Positions 54,378 to 64,000 of a stretch of 64,000 nucleotides of DNA are shown here, piece after piece; position 1 is the first letter of the stretch, and each line of letters starts with the position of its first letter. The translations under genes and the position numbers were made by a program. The notes under the pieces were generated by a model that saw nothing but the letters and a program-made list of their open reading frames with translations, had not been told where the DNA came from and did no database searches. The stretch lies in assembly GCF_963678635.1 (NCBI RefSeq), contig NC_087065.1, positions 21,273,480-21,337,479 on the forward strand, given 5' to 3'. Source of the stretch: Symsagittifera roscoffensis. Taxonomy: Eukaryota; Xenacoelomorpha; Acoela; Convolutidae.

Positions 54378-55039
54378 GGCATGACGAGGTAAATAGGTCT
54401 CTCATTAGTTCATTTTCATGTGCTCCAAGCTTTGAACTTGCTGCTTGTGCAGTCAATGCATCGTAGAACGCTTCTATCGTCTTGTTTGATTCCTGCACCC
54501 TGTTGAACAGTTTGTATTTCTCATTTGTAATGTTTTTAAATTCTCAAATGAGTCTTCAGCTATCAACGACATGTCTCTACAATCTAGTTTTGATATTTTA
54601 AGGTGTGGATATTTTTTGTAGTTTTTTTTCTTTCCTTTAGTTCCCAGGGTTACGAGTCTTCTTGAGATTAAAAGATTTCGACTTGATTATAACTCACACA
54701 CATTGTTTCCCAAAATCAGTCCTAGTTCTTTTTTGCTTCTTTTTCTAGCGTATCTTGTCTCGCATCAATTTGATTCTTTGCTGCAATAGCTTCCGTTTTT
54801 TTTTGCCATTTCCAAGTGATTTTGGTCTCGGCATCGGTTCTCTACTGAACGGTTTTGGATCCTCTCGTAACTTGTCTGGGTTAAGGTTTTCTTTTTAAGG
54901 TCAAGGCCATGAGAAACTGGTCGATCCATATCCTGAATCTCGCCCTAGTTCAGTTGAAATTCGCCTTAGATCTACATTCGTCCTGGTCCAAAAAAAAATG
55001 GAACTCACATGTCTGTTTGATTGACTGGAGACAATAAAT

Positions 55040-55054
55040 CTGCTGAATGCGCCA
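55040..55054 (-). promoter_or_regulatory. Candidate primer-binding site of the 5.8 kb element
   Basis: On the - strand TGGCGCATTCAGCAG begins at the base after the LTR end (55055). The TGGCGC start is shared with the giant element. Confidence 0.6.
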
Positions 55055-55307
55055 TGTGATAACTCGAGGAATTATCTTTAGGTGATGGTATTAAAATGAT
55101 ACGATTCTAATAATTCAATTCATCTTTTAAGGTTCTTGCTTTTATGTTAGCGCAGTTATTCTTGCTCGTTACCGTAGCTAGGTTTCGTAGACTGGTTTCG
55201 AAGTCTTTTTCTTTGTTCTCTTTTAAGTTATCCTTAACTGGCCTTGACAAAAATCATGACAATATAAGATGTGTTGAAACACCAAGGCTACTGCAACAGC
55301 AGTACCA
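55055..55307 (-). repeat. 5' LTR of the 5.8 kb element
   Basis: 253 bp, TGTGATAACT ... GCAGTACCA on the + strand, diverged partner of 49519-49768. Confidence 0.75.
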
Positions 55308-55750
55308 CATCCACACTCTCCCACATCCCATCCCACTAGAGACATTTAACCTGGCCCCCTCTGCCAAAACCCACCCACCTCCCTTCTTACCTGAGTGGGT
55401 GGTTTTTTGTGGTTGCACATGGTGAAAAAAGAGATTACTGAATGTGAGGGAAAAGAGGATGGTTGAATGAAGGACAATGCTGCGGTTAAGCGTGGTAAAA
55501 TGTGTTTGATGTCATGATGGCAATAAAGGTGTTTTACATATATGTGTGCTTTTAATGTTATTTTTTGAAACGGAAACAATTGATTATATTAGAGCTTATA
55601 ATCCACTACATTATTTAACTTTAACACTATAATTGATGGCTTAGACAATATTTTTTGTCGGCAAAAATCTTTAAAATTAATTTTTATCAATTAAAATTCG
55701 GTGTATGCAGCTTCTAATCAAATTCTTTGAAGCCTTTATTTAATTACTGT
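55308..55750. other. Unassigned stretch
   Basis: A C-rich patch (55309-55400) reads into a Pro/His-rich frame of no known family. The rest is AT-rich. Confidence 0.3.
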
Positions 55751-55751
55751 G

Positions 55752-55993
55752 GCAATTTTGAAGAAAATGAAGGCATATTTGTGCTCAGGGTGTTTTTTTT
55801 TTCACCAGACAAAGTTTTTTTTTTTAAATAGTAATTTTTAATGGAAATTTTTAAATACCAGTCGAGGTGCATTTTTGTCCTGAGCTCAAGTTTAAAAAAA
55901 ATATATTTCACCTGTGATCAGGGGCGGACCTAGGGTTTTCTCGAGGAAGTAGCGAAATTTGAAAAAACATGCCCTGATACGAGTAGTCTTGTT
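55752..55993 (+). mobile_element. Chimeric Helentron-like fragment carrying a family 2 insert
   Basis: Starts in the family's 5' part (ATTTGTGCTC.GGGTG, CAGACAAA, GTCCTGAGCTCAA, TTCACCTGTGATCA), switches at 55921 to family 2 sequence (GGGGCGGACCTAGGGTTTTCTCGAGG) and returns to the family's 3' end (CCCTGATACGAGTAGTCTTGTT). Confidence 0.55.
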
Positions 55994-56399
55994 TATGAAA
56001 AACTATAAAAACAGTGACAAGATTTTCTCGGTGTTGCGACAACTCTTATGATACTTTTTCAAATCTAAACCCCAGTTGAAACACAATTGGCTTGAAAACA
56101 ATAGTGGACCTCAAACAAAGTTCGTAAAAGTCAAGTTGGATATCATGCCTTAATTATTATGATACTCAACTTGATTTTTTACGATTTTTGTCTGAGGTCG
56201 ACGATATTGGCCGATAAAAAAGCAGATTATACGACGCGATAGTTCCTTTCCCGCATTCAAGGGATCGATCGGAACAAAGAAGGGAGGGGATCAAAATAAA
56301 ATAGACAATCAAAGACTGCGTAGCTATCAGCAACAGAATCGTGGCGTGCGCAAAAATTTTTCAGGGGTACGTTTTTTTATGCTGACTAGATTTCCGAAA

Positions 56400-56600
56400 A
56401 GCAAATTATTTGAAAGAAAAGCAGGCTGAAAATGACGTCATGATCAATTTTTAACAACAATTTGATCAAAAAAATTGCGTTTTTTTTGGCACACACTGTT
56501 CCCTCAGCTTTAGTTATGTTGCCGCCAAAGGTCCTTTGGATGTTTTTGGCGCCAAAAATGGATGTTGTAAAGTTATGCCAAAGGAAAATTTGGAAATAAA
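56400..56600 (+). repeat. Dispersed repeat family 2, 3' part
   Basis: AAAAATTGCGTTTTTTTTGGC..CACTGTTCCCTC..GCCGCCAAAGG parallels 4575-4645. Confidence 0.45.
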
Positions 56601-57634
56601 ATTGAGGTCTTCCCTCCCCTCAGCACGCTAATGCAACAGAAGGTTTTTTAGAGCATTTGTTACGTTTTGCATTTTGTTAAATGTTAGTCGAAGTTATTTT
56701 CGTTCTTTTTATTTTTCCTTTTCTTTTCAGTTGTTTTTTAAAAAGCTGATCTAAATCCAGTTAGACATAAATTCTTACATGTTGCTTCCTATTCGACTAT
56801 TTAATGCAGCCCTCAAAACGCTCCCCGCTAGTTATGCAGAAAAAATCTTTGTTCACTGATTCGCCGCTTGCTTCGCCGAAGTTAGCTTATGACCACCCTC
56901 AAATTTTACTTGATGGGGAAAATAAATACCCATTCGGAAATTTTGCCATCAGTTTTTTTGTTTCCTTGACGCAATCAATTACTTAGCGAAGTTTTGATCG
57001 AAAACTTGTATAACTTCAACTTAATAAAGTAGTCTAACTTTAAAAAGTATCAATGCTTTAGGTGTCTCGATGAATAGATCATTAGGGCAACAAAAAAGAG
57101 TAGTCCCGGTAATGGAATGTGTCGATCACCCACTGTGCAATGTAGCGCAAAAAACAAGATGTGATTTTGACGCATTAGGGCAAAAGGTTGTTCCAATATA
57201 CTTCTACTGACTGATGTTCAAATTATGCAATTTAGTTCCATTGTGACGATGTCATGACTGCATTACGAACACTTTTTTAAATTAGATCATGGGTCGAATT
57301 TTTAAAATAAACATATCATATCTTCCAATTCAATGCGAGGTTAAGCTTAAAAAAAGCTGTGCTTTGGATTAAATCAGATCGCAGTTTCAAGAATTGAAAG
57401 TTTTCAGCACTCAAATTTTCCTCTCTACTACGATAAAATCACACTGAGCCAATTACACTTCATACTAAACTCAAACTGAAGTTTCATACTGGTTCACGTG
57501 AATATGAACCTCACGGCTTGGCAAAAATGCCTCTTATTAATTTTCGTATTATGAAAAAAATGCTTTTTATACTAATTCATACTATTTCATAGACCAAAAA
57601 AATAGCATGATAAAACTGTGTTTATGAGTAGCAC
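56601..57634. other. Unassigned stretch
   Basis: A 60-codon frame (56804-56986) without a domain. Nothing else recognised. Confidence 0.35.
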
Positions 57635-58000
57635 TGTGTTTTGGGGAGATTTTGTGTGGGAAACTCATCCTGGACTACATAGAAGACAGGAAAAATCAAA
57701 TTTTGAATGCATTTTTTTTTCGTAAAAGATGATTTATTTGAGCACAGAAGCAATTTTGCAACCAATAAAGGGAAAAAAAATTTTACCTCAATTTTTTTCC
57801 GGAAAAAACATGAAACACAATTTTTATATATGAAGTTGTATGATCAACATTTTTAAATTGAAAAATATGTATTTTTGTGTGATATCGAAGTTGCTCTCAT
57901 GAAAAACAAAACTGCTACCAATTTGTTTTGTTTAAATTTTAAACCAATATAAAATATTATTCAAAAAAAAATTTTTGATTGAAAAAAAGCTTGCCATACT
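57635..58000 (+). repeat. Dispersed repeat family 3, copy 1
   Basis: Matches 62295-62645 through CACTGTGTTTT, GAAGCAAT.TTGCAACCAATAAAGGGA, GAA.TTGTATGAT.AAC and GCTACCAATTTGTTTTGTTT. Both copies are + strand and diverged. Confidence 0.65.
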
Positions 58001-61000
58001 ATTCACTTCTGTGAAAGTTGAATGATAAGCATTTTTTCATGGACTCCGTAAATGAAATTGTATGATAGACATTTTTCTTGCATAGACGTCAATCCCGGCC
58101 GTTAGAAACTCAAATAAAACATTGAACTCCAAAAAATCTAAAAACACGGTTCATATTGGAGACTATTAGGTTTCTACATGGGACTAAGCAGTTGCAAAAA
58201 CCTATCCGGCAGAAAAAAAAGATTGTGTGAAAAGCACTCTGCGTAAGGGAACATAAACTTCTCTATGAAATAAAACGGATCTTGTTAACTATCTTCCTTG
58301 TTTTGATTCTCAGAAACTCAATTTTGGCTGCAAGTTTTTCAGTACATTAAAAAAAATTTCAGATAATAGATTTAACTAAAATTCTTAATGTATGTAGTAA
58401 CACATTTATTCCTAATGTTCGAGTTATACAAATGCACAAAAATAAAACTCCAACTGGTTCGTTTCCTTTTTGAAATGATTATTTCATAGAAAAATAGTTT
58501 TCAAAAAGATACAGGCAAAGAGATTAGTTAAATAGGTACAAAAAAGGAGAATAGTTTCTTCAAATTTAAAAAAAAAAACAGAAATCTTAGCTTTCTCGTT
58601 GTTTAAAAAAAAACTAATTTGAATTGAATTTCACATAAAAATTTTTCAAATCAAACTAAATTTTTGTTAAATTGAAACTTTGTTAAATTGAAAACTCGTC
58701 TGTAAAACGTGTAACGAGTTTTGTGCAAGAAAATTGATTTTGACCAGTTTAATTTTGATTTAGATAAAGAAACACTACAGAAATAAAAGAAGACAGCATT
58801 TTCATCATTGCTTTTTTTCAGATTTCATTGTTTAAGCCCGAGAAAATTGATCAAAAGTAAGGATAAGAGCATTGATAATAGTTTTAGTTGATCAAAGTTA
58901 CTTTTGCAAAAAAAATGATCAATAACATCAGTTTTCTCTTCAAACGATCCCAAAAAAACAATAAACTTTTTACGCCCAGAGGAGCTGACTTAGGTTTCGA
59001 TCACCAGTATTTTTGACAACAAAAACCAATTTACTTCAGCTTTAATTTTAACTGTTTTTGCTGGTTCTTGCTGTTTTGCTGGCATAAAATCTTAAAAGAA
59101 ATGGCTTCAGAATCATAAAACACAACGCCGTCTAAATACCATTCACCATGCCTAATCTGGCAGTCCAGTTGAGCAAAAAAAATTATACATGTTCACCCCT
59201 ATGCAAAGTTCCAAGCTCGCCACTGCACATTCAAAACTATTATTGCTGCAAAAATTATAGTGCAGTTTGATTGAATAAATGCTTGCGTAAAAAATAAAAC
59301 ATTGTTATTGAAAAATTTCACGGCAACACCTAGTTAGCTTTGTGCATGATTGTGAGAACACAATCAACATCTGAAAACAAAAAAATTTTCACATTTAAAA
59401 AGGCTAAATGTAAGAGCATTAATTCAAAACTAATTTTGGGAGCAATTATCAAATCAGCGGATACAAATCTGGTTTCATTCACTGTAAAAACGGCCCCAAA
59501 CGCGCTTAGCAGTAGTTTTGCCTAAGAAACAATTTTTTTTGAAAAAAATCAAAGGTTTCATGAGAAAAATATTTACACCACAAGCAACAATTGAAAGTGC
59601 AGGCATACAAAAACGTTTGTGACAAAAAACTTTTGTTGAAAATTTTTTTTCGGACAAAAAAATGGCGAAAACATATAATCAAGAAATGCTTTAAAAATTC
59701 CTAGTTAAAAAGTCAAATAATGTGTGGATAAAAAACCAACGAGAACAAGCATTCCGTCAGTTTCCGTCAAATTGAAACAACAAGCTATTTTGTTCAGAAA
59801 TTAGTCGCAAAAAGCGATTAGCAGTCGAACCTTTTCAACTCTTAGAGTATTGATCAAAAACTTTTGATGTTAATTTCGATGATTGTCCTTGGGGCTTCAG
59901 ACATCATTATGAATCGTTATGGCGCCAATACACGCTATAATTTCTCAAGGGAAGCGGTTTGATATAACTTGCGTATGTATGCATATTTTAATATCAGTTT
60001 ATTAGCCTTTTTCTTCATTCATATGAAATGTAAAAATAGCCAATTATATTTAATCTGAAATCTTATGCAAAAATTGTAAGCCGTTCAAAACATTCAACTA
60101 TCAGTCTGAAGCCAAGTCCCTAAAAATCCAACAATAAATAACAAACATATACTGTGAAAATTCTAAGTTCAGACTCAAAACATCAAGGGTACTAAACTTT
60201 TTGAATAGAAAAAACAATAACCAGAACGTAACCAGCTGAAGGGGGCTTGTGGTGATGGTAGTTGTTTGAAAACAAGTTTCATTTAAAACAGCAAGTCTTA
60301 GATGAATCTAATTTATTGCGAACAAAAAAGGCTCAAAACTATCAAAAGTGATTTAAACTATGAACATTTTAGCAACAAAAAATTTGTTAGACCCAAGTTT
60401 AGCGAAGAGACTGTGATATCAAAAAACTCTGACGACTCTTCAACTCAAAAACAAACTTTCTTCTCTCAAAAACATGTCAACGTTTTTAGGCATACAATGG
60501 TCTACAGACTAAATATTTCACTCCGAAATAGGAAAAATTGTTAAATATAATTTAACACATTTTTTAATATAAATTTGAAGTTTCCTTTTAAAATTAGATT
60601 TTTTTAAACCAAGCTAATTGAGGTCGGACATTTTTTTGTATTTGCACTACACCTGCCTGCTCTTTATTTTTCTTTGGTATATCTTTTCATCATTGAAACA
60701 GCCTGAACGCACCAAAATAGCGGAGTGCCAAACTAACAAAGAAAGCAATGAAATATAGAGATAAAGTTAACTAAGACGTGATGATGTCTATAATTATTTC
60801 ACAAAAAAACTGATGATGATAAAAATTCAGGATTGGTAAATGTCCAGAGTACCAAAAAATTTAGAATGTTTTTACGAGTTTTTGATTTGAAGTTTTTTGT
60901 TGCAATTTGTTTTGGGGGTTGTAAAACCCAAACTACACCCCAAAAGAGTGTATACCTTTTGGTCTTCTGCCTAATATCTTTTGTGTCACTTTTTGATTTT

Positions 61001-61109
61001 GTATTGTTTTTGAAGTTTGACACGGTAGAAGAAAAAATCGCTATTAAATTTTATTTATTCACACGTTTTTGTTTGTTTGATTATCTAAACAAGCAGTTTT
61101 TTTACAAGT
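58001..61109. other. Unassigned AT-rich stretch
   Basis: Short frames at 59340-59525, 60302-60544 and 60833-61117 lack domains. The last is hydrophobic Phe/Leu-rich, which AT-rich DNA readily gives. No gene called. Confidence 0.4.
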
Positions 61110-61519
61110 TGAGTTAGGACCGAGTTGGTTAACTCATAGAGTAATTTCGGATAGGGTACACCGTCTGCTCGTCACGCTATCTTATTTTCGGCCGGATAGA
61201 TTCGTGCAACTTCTTAGTCTAATACCGATCCTAATCTTACTCTTATACTATCTAGTCTCAGGTTGTTTAACTAGTCTCTGCTAGGCTCAATAGATCTAGG
61301 GTATACTGGTTTATTGCGGCTGCTGAAGTGCTCGGGAGAGTCCAACTAATTTCTAAGTTAAATTCAAATCTCTCTGGTGCTGAAATTACAAGTAACTTCA
61401 GCACTTACAAATAAGTGGGTTGTTAGTTAGATGGATCATGATTGGTTAATATTAAATACTTTACATTGGTAAAATATCTAATTTATCCAATCATAAAATG
61501 TAGTTTAGATCAGGTTCCA
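61110..61519 (-). repeat. Solo LTR of the giant-element family with 4-bp target duplication
   Basis: 410 bp aligning end to end with 6061-6471. It starts TGAGTTAGG and ends CAGGTTCCA. AAGT lies directly before (61106-61109) and directly after it (61520-61523), a perfect 4-bp target duplication. No internal sequence remains, so it arose by recombination between the LTRs of a complete insertion. The orientation matches the giant element. It is more diverged than the giant element's own LTRs are from each other. Confidence 0.92.
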
Positions 61520-62294
61520 AAGTGTTGATGAATATAAGCGCGACATTTCACACATGATGATCTTCAAAAAGTAAGAAATAAACTCTTCTAATATAGAATA
61601 TGAAACTTTAATCTGATTTAATTTAATTTTCTTTCCTTCGATTCGCAGAGGATCTATGAAAATTTTTGCAGCCTGTCTTTTAGTAGTCAACCCTTCCTAG
61701 GCCTTTCTATTTAACTAATCACATTCCATCTTTGCATACCTTAAGTAAAATTGAATTATTCGCATATCAAAAACTCTGAGCTCAAGATGCTTCTCCCCAA
61801 AGTATTTTTTTAGCCGATAATTAACTAGCAGATCTACTGAGATTGGGAATTATGAAGAAAAATCAATTTCATATGTAGACTACCCAAAACAAAAATAAAA
61901 GTTCGATAGTTGATAGGCAGACTGTTTATAGTATTTGGAGCTCACGCAAAATATATGCAAAAAAACTTGCATATACACCTCAATTAAATTTTTGACTAGT
62001 GGAAAGTGTTTGGGAGTGTTTGTTTTGAACATCCTAACCGAAGGTTTTCTGTCAAAAAAAACCCAGAACAAAAACTGGCACTTACCATGCATATTAACAG
62101 CAATTGGTGATATTAGCTATGCAAATTAATATTAACATTTTCACACAGAATCTTATATCAAAAACGTAACTTTTTCTTTATGACTAGAAAACTTTTTTTT
62201 TTGAAATTTTCGGTGGCTGAGGAAAAAAGCTTATTTTTTTTTTACAAATTTAGGTTTATCTTAGCATGTAATTCAAAATAAATTGCGTTCAAAA
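61520..62294. other. Unassigned stretch
   Basis: AT-rich, with short frames only (61505-61690 and 61880-62092 on the - strand, 61935-62129 on the +), none with domains. Confidence 0.35.
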
Positions 62295-62645
62295 AATGCA
62301 CTGTGTTTTTGGATATTTTGGGTGAAAAGCTCAACCTTTGACTATGTTATAGGCACGAAAAATCCATCATAAAATTTTGCATGATTTATTATTTTTGTAA
62401 AAAATATATTCGAGTACTGAAGCAATATTGCAACCAATAAAGGGATAAAAAATTTTTTAACTCAATTTTAATTTTTTTATGGAAAAATGCATAAAACACA
62501 TTTTTCATTTTTGAAATTGTATGATAAACTTTTTTTTGATAAAAAAACTTTATTTCATGTATTCAAAATTGCTACCAATTGTTTTGTTTCAGTCTTAAAC
62601 CAATTTAAGATTCGAAAAAAAAATTCGATTGAAAAAATGCTTTTA
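62295..62645 (+). repeat. Dispersed repeat family 3, copy 2
   Basis: Diverged partner of 57635-58000; see shared words there. Confidence 0.65.
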
Positions 62646-64000
62646 CATCTGCAAAGTTAAGCAAAAAACGTTAATTTTCTGATGAGATTTTTTCTTTTTT
62701 TTGCCGAAGATCTATAATATTGATTGATAATAAAAAAACTACTTATACAATAAATTGAAACTTATGCGATTAAAAGTTATGTTGTTATGTAACTGGATCA
62801 ATTGAGCGATTTCCTTCCCGTAATGACAAATTGAGTTTTCTCCCTCCAAGTGAATGGCAAAAAAAAAACGTGAAATTTCATTATCAAATCAACCCCTATC
62901 AGGTTGTTAATATATATTTAGTATGCATTCAATTGATTGTCTGAAAAAAATTATGTGTCGACTTATATATTTTTTAAATTTTGTTTCCGATTTTTTGTTT
63001 AAGTGGTTATCGCCTAAAACAAAGCAACTTACCAGGAATGGTAATTCTCTCATTTCTGGAGCAAAATAGTTCTCTGCTGAAGGTTAGAAAAAAAATACGT
63101 AATTGCACATTTTACTACATTTATAACAAAAAAATCGGCTAATTTTTGGGTTATGACGTTGTGAATTTTAGTGTTCCACATTCGTTGGAGAATCTGGTGT
63201 ATGATTGCTTATATTTGAACTTAGTTTCGAGTGGCTATAAATATCTTCAAATACCTAATTGAGCTATTTCCAGCCTCATTTGGGAATTAATGGTGGTGGG
63301 CGGGAGGAGGGATTGCTTAATTGATCAGAAAAAATTTTACCTCATCATTTGTCGGGTGATTCAAAAAAAGGTAGATACTTTTTCGCTACCGTAATTTTGA
63401 GAACAAAAAGCTCAAGCAACTTTGATAATAAAACTAAAGCTCAAAAACCCGAAGGTGTGAAAGTAGCAAATCAAAGAAACACCCTGAAGTCATTGGATTA
63501 TGAGGAGTTAACTGATTTGTTAATGCTCTTTTAGTGTGGCGCTGGAAATCAATAGAAAAATAAAACTAGAAATCATAAATCAAAGGAGACAAAAGCAAAA
63601 ATAGAACAACACAGTAGCACAATAGATGGACCAACAGACAGACAGGAGACACATTTCAAACGTTTCTGTTGATTGAACAACTAAGCATCGATGTAGCCTT
63701 TTAACTGTTGGACCGTAAATTTTTAGTGGCTTTCAAATTTAATTATTTGTTCGAAAATCATAGTAATTCATAAATTTTGTTTGAGAATTTACTCATTTTT
63801 TGCGATCTGAGACGTCAGGTCTACTGATCTATTCATCGCCCAATTTGGAGCTACACCAAATTATACCTAATTTGAAATTTGGTTGTAGCATACCAACCTA
63901 AAATAAATGTACTATATCAAAAGATAAAGAAATTATGGCTTCAACGGGCCTTTGAACAAATGCAGGGTCAATCGTTAAAATATTATTAAGTTAATTCAGG
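62646..64000. other. Unassigned AT-rich end of the window
   Basis: A 61-codon Lys-rich frame (63349-63534) and a G-rich patch (63290-63313). Nothing recognised. Confidence 0.35.

Larger units (their letters stand above)
49519..55307 (-). mobile_element. Old 5.8 kb LTR retrotransposon without recognisable pol
   Basis: Two diverged direct repeats with TG...CA ends (49519-49768 and 55055-55307) flank ~5.3 kb. On the - strand, TGGCGCATTC directly abuts the 5' LTR, a good primer-binding site. The interior holds several short - strand frames of charged, coiled-coil-like protein, broken by stops and shifts. I see no RT, RNase H, protease or integrase motifs, so it may be a large non-autonomous element or a heavily decayed one. 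No target duplication is readable. Confidence 0.75.

Noticed and set aside
60833-61117. 94-codon Phe/Leu-rich + strand frame as a membrane protein gene
   Set aside because: Hydrophobicity follows from T-rich DNA; no promoter, splice or homology evidence.

Overview
The window is AT-rich, non-coding-heavy eukaryotic DNA with no convincing host gene. Almost everything that can be named is mobile DNA: Ty3/Gypsy-type LTR retrotransposons (two with both LTRs, one degraded remnant, one solo LTR), a clustered family of short Helentron-like non-autonomous repeats, a second dispersed repeat family, MITE-like inverted repeats, a tandem segmental duplication and a degenerate satellite-like array. The transposon types (Metaviridae polymerase with a GPY/F integrase, an invertebrate-virus-like envelope) point to a small invertebrate animal with a compositionally low-GC genome. 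A phylum cannot be fixed from this sequence. A 200-base assembly gap lies at 35189-35388.

Layout. 1-3320: remnant of a Ty3/Gypsy element on the + strand (promoter-like start, broken integrase, downstream ORFs, a polypurine tract and LTR start), with reverse transcriptase missing. 3320-6060: non-coding, with a GC-rich repeat and a block of AT-rich palindromic words. 6061-24878: one very large (about 18.8 kb) LTR retrotransposon on the - strand. 24.9-35 kb: five near-complete and several partial copies of a ~530 bp repeat, nearly all in the same orientation. 35-49 kb: mostly unassigned AT-rich DNA with MITE-like and other repeats, a duplicated ~440 bp block at 44.8-46.3 kb and a degenerate tandem array at 47.9-48.4 kb. 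49519-55307: an old 5.8 kb LTR element on the - strand in which I see no polymerase. 55.3-64 kb: non-coding, with a diverged repeat pair and, at 61110-61519, a solo LTR of the giant element's family with a 4-bp target duplication.

The giant element, read on the - strand, is: 5' LTR (outer end lost), a primer-binding-site-like TGGCGCGACC, a ~1.2 kb leader with two sets of direct repeats, a small basic ORF, gag (broken by frameshifts and a stop), zinc knuckle plus a very Asn/Arg/Ser-rich linker and aspartic protease, RT/RNase H/integrase, membrane-segment ORFs, a Pro/Ser-rich disordered ORF, a long envelope-like glycoprotein with signal peptide and transmembrane anchor, a 568-residue protein of unknown function that is intact and starts with an ATGA overlap on the end of the envelope frame, a 1.7 kb 3' region and the 3' LTR. 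The two LTRs differ at only 6 of 316 aligned positions, yet gag, pol and env are broken and the RT active-site box reads YLDE instead of YLDD. This copy is therefore young but dead, or carries assembly errors. The glycoprotein resembles, by motif layout, the fusion glycoproteins of jingchuvirus-like (chuvirus) RNA viruses. With the unknown 568-residue ORF and the leader ORF it is the most promising undescribed system here.
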